Below are positions 37,585-45,427 of a DNA stretch of 64,000 nucleotides, in pieces. Made by a program: the position numbers and the translations under genes. The stretch comes from Desulfovibrio sp. G11 (GTDB lineage Bacteria; Desulfobacterota; Desulfovibrionia; Desulfovibrionales; Desulfovibrionaceae). The DNA is taken from positions 1,048,501 to 1,112,500 of the forward strand of contig NZ_LT984798.1 in the NCBI RefSeq assembly GCF_900243745.1. Direction: 5' to 3'. Positions within the stretch are counted from its first letter, which is position 1. Every line of letters begins with the position of its first letter. Below the pieces are notes generated by a model. That model ran no database searches. It saw nothing but the letters and a program-made list of their open reading frames with translations, and was not told the DNA's origin.

Positions 37585-38841
37585 CATTGCTGTCCGGCTA
37601 AGGGGTAACAAAAAAGTCCAAAATCTCAGCAGTATGTGGTATAAGAAGTTACCACAACAACTTGCCACACAAGGAGATTTTGGACTTGAGCCATCATACT
37701 ACACTCTTCTCTCAACTGCTATCCCTGATACCGGGACATGTTTTTGAAAAACTCGAACGCAAGCACAAAACTGGCCGCTCTTCACGCCAATTTGGATTCA
37801 AGGAGCAATTCACCGTCATGGCCTTTATCCAACTCGCTGCAAGGCGCTCTTTACGCGATGGGCTTCGCGCCTTGGAGGCGGCCAAGAGACGGCTGTATCA
37901 CCTCGGCTTGAAATCAGTAGCGCGTTCCACGGTTGCCGATGCCAACAATTCAAGGCCTGTGGAATTTTTCAAAGACCTGTTCGCTGAAATGTATGGCCTG
38001 TGCCATCTTCGTGCGCCTCGTCACAAATTCCGCTTCAAGTGCAAGCTGTACAGCATGGACGCCACCACCATCAGCCTATGCCTGTCCATCTTTCCCTGGG
38101 CGTCGTTCCGGCGGAACAAGGCTGGCGTGAAAGTAAATACCGTGCTTGACCACGATGGCTACATTCCCGCTTTTCTCGATATCAACAATGCCAAAACCAC
38201 GAAAGCCGCATGGCCAAAAGTCTTTCATTGCCAAAGGGTTCCATCGTCACCTTCGATAAAGGCTATATCTGCTATTCCTGGTTTCGCATGTTGACCGCGA
38301 AGGGCATTTTCTTCGTAACCCGACTGAAGAGCAATGCTGCCTATAAGCTCGTTGATCGCCGCGCCGTAGACCGGAAAACCGGGTCACGTCCGATCACATC
38401 ATTGACGTGAGCAGCCGGGGAAAAACCACTCGTCTACGCAGAATCGGCTATCGCGATGCGAAAACCGGCAAACGGTACGAATTTTTGACCAACCATTTCC
38501 GCCTGTCCGCCAAGACAATTGCTGATATCTATAAAGAACGCTGGCAAATTGAAATATTCTTCCGCGAAGTCAAACAAAATCTGCATATTAAAAGCTTTGT
38601 CGGGCGCTCGGAGAATGCGGTGCACATCCAGATTTATACGGCCCTGACCGTGTATTTACTCCTGGCCTATCAGAAATTCCTGAGCAAGCTTGGGCTGTCG
38701 GTGCAACAACTCTTCGAGCTCATTTGCTTGAATCTGTTCGGCAAGGATTCTCTGGAAGAACTTCTGAATCCACGAAGACGAAAAACTATAAACACCTATA
38801 GTTATAGCCTGTTAGCTATGGGTGCTTAACCGGACAACATT
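37585..38841 (+). mobile_element. IS4-family insertion sequence, copy B
   Basis: 1,257 bases, two fewer than copy A because of two single-base deletions, in the opposite orientation. Left flank: outer end of IS256 copy 1. Right flank: N-terminal part of the APC permease (GCTCACCGAA, 38842-38851, is the reverse complement of 21342-21351). Confidence 0.92.
37686..38829 (+). pseudogene. IS4-family transposase with two frameshifts
   Basis: The same protein as copy A, broken twice: one C lost at 38197-38198 (CC where A has CCC), after AFLDINNAKT, and one G lost at 38381-38383 (GGG where A has GGGG), after DRKTG. Both losses are in short G/C runs. The remainder, including the YREK segment, is present but out of frame. 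Confidence 0.92.
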
Positions 38842-39277
38842 GCTCACCGAAATATATTTTCCATTCAGCAATGCTGTACATATACCCCAGTTCCAGAACA
38901 CCGGGGATGAGAAAACGCGTCAACAGCACGATGGCAGTGCCGTTGAGGGCGATTATGCATAGGTAGCCCAAAAGCAGCGCCCACCCGCCGACAAAGGCCA
39001 GCCCCGGCCCGAATGCCGCGTAGGCAAAAGCAAAAACACCTCCAGCCACAGGGTAAAGCCCCACAACTTTACCGTAACTCACCGCTATAAACATGAGCAA
39101 CAGGCCCCCGCATACAAAACCTATGCAGGCACCGATCGGCCCAGATCCCGGCAAAAACCGCAAGCCGGGCATAATGAAGGCTCCCCATCCGATAATCGCG
39201 CCGAATGCTAACGCCCATATGGACAACGGGGACATATTTTTTTCCAAGACCGGTCGGGATTCATGAACTTGTGACAT
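38842..39277 (-). pseudogene. APC-family permease, N-terminal fragment
   Basis: Starts at ATG 39277 with GAGGAG upstream and encodes the first four or so transmembrane segments (SIWALAFGAIIGWGAFIMPG carries the APC helix-1 motif GxGxF in the form GAIIGWGAF). At 38852 it runs into IS4 copy B after KIYFGE; its continuation lies at 21342 onwards, 17 kb away on the other strand. It is downstream of xsc on the same strand with a 168-base gap, so the intact gene was probably the uptake permease for taurine or a related sulfonate. Substrate is inference from context. Confidence 0.88.
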
Positions 39278-39407
39278 ACAACAGTTCTCCTCGGTTTTGG
39301 CACCTTCCGTGGCGCTTCAGGCAATAAAATTGCTGGCATAAAAAGTTGTGGAGCGCAAAAAAATCGCCGTATCTGAAATATGAATAAATTTGCCTCAATA
39401 AGCGGAA

Positions 39408-39438
39408 GGGCGCGCCCGGGTGTTACCCGGACGCGCCC
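39408..39438. terminator. Hairpin just after xsc (terminator or attenuator)
   Basis: GGGCGCGCCCGGGT pairs with ACCCGGACGCGCCC with one mismatch, 8 bases beyond the xsc stop. In the xsc direction the stem is preceded by A-run and followed by only TTCCGCTTATT, so termination may be partial, allowing some read-through into the permease gene. On the plus strand it ends with CTTTTTG, a better terminator. Confidence 0.65.
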
Positions 39439-39445
39439 TTTTTGA

Positions 39446-41188
39446 CTATTTGTTGAAGTGCGCCTTGTCGAGATGCTCGTACTTGGGCAGGAACCTGGTC
39501 GGCAAGGCCAGGGCGTCCCTACGGAAGGGAGGCGCAAGGCGCGTACCATCGGTCATGATTTCGATAACCGCGGGGCGCCGGTTCTTTCTGGCCGTGTCCA
39601 GAGCCTCGGCCAGATCCTTCTGCGTATTGACGGTATAGCCGTCAGCCCCCATGGCTTCGCCTATCTTGGCGTAGGATTTGGACCAGATGTCCGCGCCCAC
39701 AAAACGGTTATTGTAAAAGTCCACCTGGTTTTTCTTTTCAGCGCACCAGGCACCGTTGTTGTACACGGTGGCAATAACCGGCAGGTTGTACTGGCAGGCG
39801 GTAGGCACTTCAAAAAGGCTCATGCCCCACGCGCCGTCGCCCACAATGGCCACCGTCAGGTCTTCGGGGCAGGCCAGCTGCGCGCCCAGGGCGGCCTGAT
39901 AGGCAAAGCCCGTGTTGCCGAAGGTCAGGGTGGCCACATGGCGCTTGGTCTTCTTGAAACGCAGGTAGCTGTTGGCAGTGGAAGACGTATTGCCGATGTC
40001 GGTAGTGGCAATGGCATCGTGATCCGTAATGAACTTGCCCACCACTTCCAGAGCCTTGCGCGGGTGCATGCGTCCGGCTTCCACAGGTTCGTCGGCGATC
40101 AGCGCAATTTCCTTGTACCAGTTTTCCAGTTCGTCCTTCACCAGGTTGTGCACCGGGGTGAGGTCCTTCTTGGCAGGCACGGCTTCACGCAGACGCGCGA
40201 ACAGCTCTTCCGAGGCGTCCTTGGCATCGGCACACAGCCCCACAGCAACGGGGTGCGTCTTGGCGATATGACGGGGGTTGATGTCAATCTGCACGATCTT
40301 GGCGGTCTTGGGGAAGTAGTTGATGTCATACTGCGGCAGTGTGCCGAAATAGGACAACCTGGTACCCACAGCCAGGATAACGTCGGCCTTCTGCAGGATG
40401 CGCATGGCGGCCTTGGAACCCATATAGCCGATGGGGCCGGTCCACAGCGGATGATCGCAGGGGAAGGCATCGTTGTGCAGGTAGGTGGTGGCCACGGGTG
40501 CGCCCAGATATTCTGCCATGGCTTTGAGGGTTTCCATGCAGCCGGAATCCACCACGCCGCGGCCCGAAATGATGACCGGGTTTTTGGCATTTTTCAGCAC
40601 TTCCACGGCGGCGGCAAAGTGTTCGGGATTGCCGATGCCGCCGGGGGCTACGCGGTACTGGGAGGGATGCAGGATATCTTCATCCAGTTCACCGTAGAAA
40701 TAGTCGCGGGGAATATCCACGAGCACGGGGCCGCGCTCGGCGTAGGCAATACGGAAGGCCGTACGCAGGATGTCGGCGGCGCGCTTGGGATGCGGCACGC
40801 GCAGCGAGGCTTTGGTGATGGGTTTGAACAGATTCCATGTGTCGCATTCCTGAAAGCCGTCCCAGCCCACAGAGATGCTGCCTGCGCTGGGAGAGATGAC
40901 CACCATGGGAGAATGTGCCATATTGGCAGTGGCCACGGCCGTCACATAGTTGGTGATTCCAGGCCCGTTCTGCCCGATAACCACACCCGCCCTGCCGGTA
41001 AGGCGGCTGTAGGCGTCTTCCATATGCCCGGCGGTCTGCTCATGGCGCACCGAGACAAAATCAATCCCCGCAGCGGGGAACAAATCCAGCATATCCATGA
41101 ATGCGGAACCGAGAATGCCGCTTACATGGTTTACTCCTTCCTGCACCAGAACTTCTGTCATGGCTTCACTGGGCGTCATCTTGGGCAT
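39446..41188 (-). CDS. xsc: Sulfoacetaldehyde acetyltransferase
   Basis: A thiamine-diphosphate enzyme that splits sulfoacetaldehyde with phosphate to acetyl phosphate and sulfite. The 580 residues match the family. The N-terminus ([22 protein letters not shown]) and [16 protein letters not shown] are typical of Xsc among acetolactate-synthase-like enzymes. The ThDP motif [19 protein letters not shown] ends in NN near residue 475, and the C-terminus has [11 protein letters not shown]. The sulfite would feed dissimilatory sulfite reduction and the acetyl phosphate would give ATP. It is divergent from the sigma-54 activator gene. GGAGG precedes the ATG. Confidence 0.93.
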   Translation of the reverse strand: MPKMTPSEAMTEVLVQEGVNHVSGILGSAFMDMLDLFPAAGIDFVSVRHEQTAGHMEDAYSRLTGRAGVVIGQNGPGITNYVTAVATANMAHSPMVVISPSAGSISVGWDGFQECDTWNLFKPITKASLRVPHPKRAADILRTAFRIAYAERGPVLVDIPRDYFYGELDEDILHPSQYRVAPGGIGNPEHFAAAVEVLKNAKNPVIISGRGVVDSGCMETLKAMAEYLGAPVATTYLHNDAFPCDHPLWTGPIGYMGSKAAMRILQKADVILAVGTRLSYFGTLPQYDINYFPKTAKIVQIDINPRHIAKTHPVAVGLCADAKDASEELFARLREAVPAKKDLTPVHNLVKDELENWYKEIALIADEPVEAGRMHPRKALEVVGKFITDHDAIATTDIGNTSSTANSYLRFKKTKRHVATLTFGNTGFAYQAALGAQLACPEDLTVAIVGDGAWGMSLFEVPTACQYNLPVIATVYNNGAWCAEKKNQVDFYNNRFVGADIWSKSYAKIGEAMGADGYTVNTQKDLAEALDTARKNRRPAVIEIMTDGTRLAPPFRRDALALPTRFLPKYEHLDKAHFNK

Positions 41189-41268
41189 GTTATCCTCCGA
41201 TACAATGCATGATAGGTTTCGTTACCGCTGCCCGCGTATCCGGCGTCTTGTCATGTTTTACGGGCTTG

Positions 41269-41284
41269 TGGCCCGTGGATTGCA
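41269..41284 (+). promoter_or_regulatory. Sigma-54 (-24/-12) promoter facing the activator gene
   Basis: TGGCCCGTGGATTGCA: GG and GC are separated by exactly 10 bases. It matches consensus TGGCACG-N4-TTGCA at all but one defined position. It may allow autoactivation of the regulator gene. Confidence 0.7.
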
Positions 41285-41407
41285 AAACCATATGGGATTT
41301 GCCAAAAACTGCCTGTAACGTGGGGCTGCCTGTGCACCGCCTAAGCTTGTATCTGAGTAATACAAGAAGTGTTCCAGAGTGCCGATATGGTTAACATATT
41401 TTAAACA

Positions 41408-41437
41408 TTGACATTATCACCATGCCCCCGGCATAAT
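41408..41437 (+). promoter_or_regulatory. Sigma-70 promoter of the activator gene
   Basis: TTGACA (41408-41413), 18 bases, CATAAT (41432-41437), 88 bases before ATG 41525. Confidence 0.7.
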
Positions 41438-41524
41438 GGTAATGCAATATCGCCTTATTAAGCATACCACCATCCTGACGTGATGCAGCATCGCATCATC
41501 TGCGGAAAAATGGAAAGGGCGCAT

Positions 41525-43342
41525 ATGAACAAACGCATATATGACATAATATATCTGCTTAATCTGATACCTTCCAGCAGCTGTGCTCTTGTTTGCAGTG
41601 ATGAACAATGGAATATTGAGGCATGTAGTCATTCGTTTCATTTACTTACGCAGAAAATCAACAATAGCTTATCAGGCAATAAAGAAATCGATCCCTCCAC
41701 ACAAGATAATAATCATTCTTTTTTAAGAACACTTGAGCTATATTGCAGCCACGAATTGTCCAAAAAGGTGCAAGCAAGCAAACCGGATGTTCCCACGGAC
41801 ATCAGCCTGCCCTGCGGCAAATGGACGCTCTGCTGGAAATGGCTGAACAGCGAAGATTCCCGCCCCGGAAAAAACAGGCGCAGGTTCGTTCTGCTGCATG
41901 AAAACCACGCGGCGGACAACCAGCCCGACGTGCACCTCCTGTATCAGGAACTGCACGCCATCATGGACTCCATGTATGACGGCATGTGGATTATTGACAG
42001 CAACGGCACCACCCTGCACGTCAACAAGGCCATGAAGCGCATCGCCAATATTGAACCTGAAGAGATGATCGGCAAATCTGTCACCATTCCGGTGCTGGAA
42101 GGCAAATTTTCTGCAGCGGTAACACTGGAAGCCCTTGAACAAAGAAAGATCGTCACCAGATTCGACGACTACCCCAATGGAATCCGCTGTCTCAATACAA
42201 GCACACCCATCTTTGACAAGCAGGGCAATATCTGGCGCGTGGTAGCCTGTATCCGCGATCTCACCGAGCTTGAAACCCTGCAACGGCGGCTGGCAGATGC
42301 CGAGCGCACCGCTTTTTTGCGTCAGGCCGAAGCGGCAGCCGTGCAACACAGCAATGAAAAAAAACTCGTTGCTACGGGCAAGGTTATGCGCCGCTGCGTG
42401 TCTGAGCTTGAAAAAGCGGCCCGTGCGCCCTCCGGCATTCTCATTCTTGGCGAAACCGGCACAGGAAAAACCTATGCCGCTTCCTACATACACCAGAAAA
42501 GCCCACGGGCCGACGGCCCTTTCATTTCTGTCAACTGCGCGGCCATCCCCCCGACGCTTATTGAATCGGAACTGTTCGGCTATGAAAAAGGGGCCTTTAC
42601 CGGGGCCAGCCGTTCGGGCAAAAAGGGCTATTTCGGGCTGGCCGACAAGGGCACCCTGCTGTTGGACGAAATAGGCGAACTGCCCCTGAGCATGCAGGCA
42701 AAAATCCTGCACGTGCTTGACGGGCAGGGGTTTCGCAAGATCGGCGGCGAAAAGGAACTGCGCGTGGATGTGCGCATCATCGCGGCCACCAACAGGCCGC
42801 TGGACCAGCTTGTAAACAGCGGCCTGTTCAGGGCTGACCTGTATTACCGCCTGCGTGTGCTGAGCATAAACATGCCGCCCCTGCGGGAACACCCCGAAGA
42901 CATACCGGCCCTCATGATGGTTTTTCTGGACAAAGCCTGCACCCGCTACAACACCATAAAAACATTTTCACCCAGCGTTATTGACTGCTTCAGCAAGCAC
43001 TCCTGGCCGGGCAATGTGCGCGAGCTGCGCGCAGCGGTGGACTTTCTGGCCGCCATGACCGAAAGCAGCGTCATATCCATGCGCGACCTGCCCGCCTACC
43101 TGCTCGGTGATCTGCCCGGCATCTGCGAAGACGAAGAGGATGAGTCCCTGCCCGGGCAGGCCGATTCAAACCTTTCTTTCAGGGAAGCCGTTGAAAATCT
43201 GGAACGCTCCCTCATCAGCGAAGCCCTGGCGGCTACGGGCAGCACCTACAAGGCGGCTGCCAGGCTTGGCATCAGCCAGTCCACAGTGGTCCGCAAGGCC
43301 AAGCAGCTGCGCATTCCCGTCACAGAGAAAAAAAGAAACTGA
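41525..43342 (+). CDS. Sigma-54-dependent transcriptional activator with PAS domain
   Basis: A bacterial enhancer-binding protein of about 605 residues. Order: an N-terminal region of about 125 residues of unknown fold, a PAS domain (about 130-245, with DSMYDGMWIIDSNGTTLHVNKA), a short coiled linker, the AAA+ domain with Walker A GETGTGKT (residue 309), the sigma-54 contact loop GAFTGA (357) and Walker B TLLLDEIGELPL, then a Fis-type helix-turn-helix (AARLGISQSTVVRKAKQL, about 580). No receiver domain, so a small ligand rather than phosphorylation probably controls it. Its neighbours tpa, xsc and pnt carry -24/-12 promoters, so it is the likely regulator of taurine use. ATG 41525 has GGAAAGG 6 bases upstream; 41480 is an alternative. 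Confidence 0.93.
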   Translation: MNKRIYDIIYLLNLIPSSSCALVCSDEQWNIEACSHSFHLLTQKINNSLSGNKEIDPSTQDNNHSFLRTLELYCSHELSKKVQASKPDVPTDISLPCGKWTLCWKWLNSEDSRPGKNRRRFVLLHENHAADNQPDVHLLYQELHAIMDSMYDGMWIIDSNGTTLHVNKAMKRIANIEPEEMIGKSVTIPVLEGKFSAAVTLEALEQRKIVTRFDDYPNGIRCLNTSTPIFDKQGNIWRVVACIRDLTELETLQRRLADAERTAFLRQAEAAAVQHSNEKKLVATGKVMRRCVSELEKAARAPSGILILGETGTGKTYAASYIHQKSPRADGPFISVNCAAIPPTLIESELFGYEKGAFTGASRSGKKGYFGLADKGTLLLDEIGELPLSMQAKILHVLDGQGFRKIGGEKELRVDVRIIAATNRPLDQLVNSGLFRADLYYRLRVLSINMPPLREHPEDIPALMMVFLDKACTRYNTIKTFSPSVIDCFSKHSWPGNVRELRAAVDFLAAMTESSVISMRDLPAYLLGDLPGICEDEEDESLPGQADSNLSFREAVENLERSLISEALAATGSTYKAAARLGISQSTVVRKAKQLRIPVTEKKRN

Positions 43343-43354
43343 CCCCACAAAATA

Positions 43355-43391
43355 CAGGGACCGCCCAGAATCTTGTCTGAAGCGGTCCCTG
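43355..43391. terminator. Terminator between the convergent activator and tpa genes
   Basis: CAGGGACCGC (43355-43364) pairs with GCGGTCCCTG (43382-43391). The minus-strand tail TATTTTGT is T-rich, the plus-strand tail less so. Confidence 0.78.
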
Positions 43392-43500
43392 ATGGTTTGC
43401 CCGGCCGTCCTCTTCGGGTTGCCCAGTACCGACCGGCAAGGCTCACTATTGCCGGAGGGCAGACAGGCTGCCGATGTGAATCAGCCCGGCAAGCCGGCTG

Positions 43501-44859
43501 CTAGCCCAGAACTTCGGTTATGGACTCGCGCAGCGCCTTGAGAATGATATCAATCTGATCCTTGGTCACAATATAGGCCGGAGCCACATTGACGATATTG
43601 TTTCGGCCCACAAAGCTGCGGTTTGTTCTGCCCACAAGCACGCCGCGCTTGGCCATGGCTCCGCAGACGGCGATGACCTTTTCTTCTTCAAGGGGCTTTT
43701 TCGAAGCCTTGTCAGCAACAAATTCAATGCCCTGCAAAAGACCTTTGCCGCGTACATCGCCCACATTGCTGTGCGAAAGCAGCTCCTGAAGCCCCTGCTG
43801 CAGGTAGTCGCCCATGGCTACAACATTGTCCAGCAGGCTTTCTTCTTCAATGATCTTGATGTTTTCAAGAGCCGCAGCCGGGGCGGCAAGGCAGCCACCG
43901 AAGGTACTGATATCGCGGAAATACGAGAGTTTGTCGGTGGTATCCTGCAGGGCCGCAAACACTTCTTCGGTGGTCACGGTGCAGGAAATGGGCATGTAGG
44001 CGCTGGCAACACCCTTGGCCATGGTCACAATGTCGGGCTGGATGTTGAAGTGCTGGTAGCCGAACCATTTGCCCGTTCTGCCAAGACCGCAGACCACTTC
44101 ATCCATAATGATCAGGATGCCGTATTTCTTGCATATCTCGGAAATGGTCTCATAGTAGCCTTCCGGAGGCACAATGATGCCGCCGCCAGCCGTGATCGGC
44201 TCCAGAATAACAGCGCCCACGGTGTCGGGACCTTCCTTCAGAACCACGGCTTCCAGCTCGCGGGCAAACTTTTCGCCCAGGTTTTTCGTGCCTTCAGGAT
44301 AGGGTGAACGATAGGCCAGACAAGCGGGAAACTCCACAAAACCGGGGGTAAAGGGACCATACTGCTCACGGCGCTCTTCCTGGCCGCAAGCGCTCAGGGT
44401 GCTGATGGTGGTGCCGTGGTAATCGCGGTCACGGTAAATGATTTTATATTTTTTGCCGCCGTGCTTGAGCTGGGAAATCTGGCGCACCATCTTGAAGGCC
44501 TTTTCGTTGGCCTCGGAGCCACTGCTGGAAATATACACGCGGGAAAGCCCCGGCATGTGCGAAAGCAGCTTTTCAGAAAAATCAATGGCAGGCTGGGAGC
44601 CGCAACTGGCCGCATAAAAAGGCAGTTTTTTCATCTGCTCGGCGGCGGCATTGGCGATACGGTCACGGCCGTAACCCACATTGACGCACCAGACGCCGCC
44701 GGAGGTGGCATCCAGATATTCCTTGCCGTTAAGATCCTTGAGGTACAGGCCCTTGCCCTCTACCGCAATCATGGGGGCATTGCCCTGATGCAGCATCAGA
44801 TGGTGCCATACGTTTTTTATATCCCCGTTGACATATTCATTTGTGTTCTTTGCTGACAT
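43501..44859 (-). CDS. tpa: Taurine:pyruvate aminotransferase
   Basis: A class III pyridoxal-phosphate aminotransferase (452 residues) predicted to convert taurine plus pyruvate to sulfoacetaldehyde plus alanine. The PLP lysine fits K282 in MAKGVASAYMP; IIMDEVVCGLGRTGKWFG is the conserved cofactor Asp region; SSGSEANEKAFK is the phosphate-binding segment. The N-terminus (NVWHHLMLHQGNAPM) resembles known Tpa proteins. Adjacent xsc consumes its product. An alanine dehydrogenase to recycle alanine is not in the window. A -24/-12 promoter lies 230 bases upstream. Specificity is inferred from similarity and context; other omega-amino acids are possible. Confidence 0.88.
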   Translation of the reverse strand: MSAKNTNEYVNGDIKNVWHHLMLHQGNAPMIAVEGKGLYLKDLNGKEYLDATSGGVWCVNVGYGRDRIANAAAEQMKKLPFYAASCGSQPAIDFSEKLLSHMPGLSRVYISSSGSEANEKAFKMVRQISQLKHGGKKYKIIYRDRDYHGTTISTLSACGQEERREQYGPFTPGFVEFPACLAYRSPYPEGTKNLGEKFARELEAVVLKEGPDTVGAVILEPITAGGGIIVPPEGYYETISEICKKYGILIIMDEVVCGLGRTGKWFGYQHFNIQPDIVTMAKGVASAYMPISCTVTTEEVFAALQDTTDKLSYFRDISTFGGCLAAPAAALENIKIIEEESLLDNVVAMGDYLQQGLQELLSHSNVGDVRGKGLLQGIEFVADKASKKPLEEEKVIAVCGAMAKRGVLVGRTNRSFVGRNNIVNVAPAYIVTKDQIDIILKALRESITEVLG

Positions 44860-45088
44860 GGAAGTTCACTCCTTAAAAATGTTGGACTGCGGCCATAAAC
44901 AGCTCTGAAATCAAAATCCCATAGTTCAACAAAACATTCCGCGCATCCGGCAAGGGCCGGCCTGACGACAAAAAAGCTTCGCAGTTCTGTCGGCAGACAT
45001 GCTCCACACCCTCCTTGCTGGCGGCTGCCACTTGCTTGATCAGACCGCGCGCATTGCAAGCCCTGCCCGGCTTGTTGCCTTAATAAAA

Positions 45089-45104
45089 GGCAATAAGCAT
45101 GCCA
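45089..45104 (-). promoter_or_regulatory. Sigma-54 (-24/-12) promoter of tpa
   Basis: On the minus strand TGGCATGCTTATTGCC: GG and GC with 10-base spacing; only two positions differ from TGGCACG-N4-TTGCW. The 5' leader would be about 215 bases. Confidence 0.85.
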
Positions 45105-45164
45105 TGCCGGCAACAGCGCCGAATTAAAGAATATTTTCACAGAGCCCCCCCCAGGCAATGCAAA

Positions 45165-45180
45165 AGAGACTTGCATCTCT
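45165..45180. promoter_or_regulatory. Candidate upstream activator site for tpa
   Basis: AGAGACTTGCATCTCT contains GAGA-N6-TCTC, about 70 bases upstream of the -24 element. A similar GAGA-N6-TCTC lies upstream of the pnt promoter. This rests on two sites only. Confidence 0.35.
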
Positions 45181-45238
45181 GTGCGAGTCATAAAAGAAAG
45201 AGTCATATGTCGCGTGGGAAAATGAAAAAAATGTAAAA

Positions 45239-45274
45239 CCGGGCACCCTCTCCCTGTCAGGAAAGAGCGCCCGG
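45239..45274 (-). terminator. Terminator of the pnt operon
   Basis: CCGGGC (45239-45244) pairs with GCCCGG (45269-45274) with a CTCTCC/GGAAAGAG inner stem. On the minus strand it is followed by TTTTACATTTTTTTC. Confidence 0.85.
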
Positions 45275-45427
45275 AGCTGCTGCGCATGAAAAACGCGATT
45301 GCGGGCTGTGTCTCAGCTGCGTGCCGGGGCCAGAGTGGGGTGGGCCTCAAGGACATCCAGAGACATGCGTTTTTCCGGAGACCGCGCAGAGCATTTTGCT
45401 TTATGCCAGACGGCAAATACATCGGGT

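Larger units (their letters stand above)
41189..41524. other. Divergent control region between xsc and the activator
   Basis: It contains a plus-strand -24/-12 site (41269-41284), a plus-strand sigma-70 promoter (41408-41437), and a weak minus-strand -24/-12 candidate for xsc (TGGAACACTTCTTGTA, 41376-41361, with TTGT instead of TTGC). Confidence 0.6.
44860..45427. other. Region between pntB and tpa
   Basis: No gene supported. It holds the pnt terminator (45239-45274), a possible activator site GAGA-N6-TCTC (45166-45179) and the sigma-54 promoter of tpa (45089-45104). Confidence 0.65.

Noticed and set aside
41361-41376. Sigma-54 promoter for xsc (TGGAACACTTCTTGTA on the minus strand)
   Set aside because: The nearly invariant -12 GC is GT here; kept only as a weak candidate in the region note, not as a feature.
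45104-45180. Second sigma-54 site near TTGCAAGCCCTGCC (45050s)
   Set aside because: GG and GC are not 10 bases apart; off by one.
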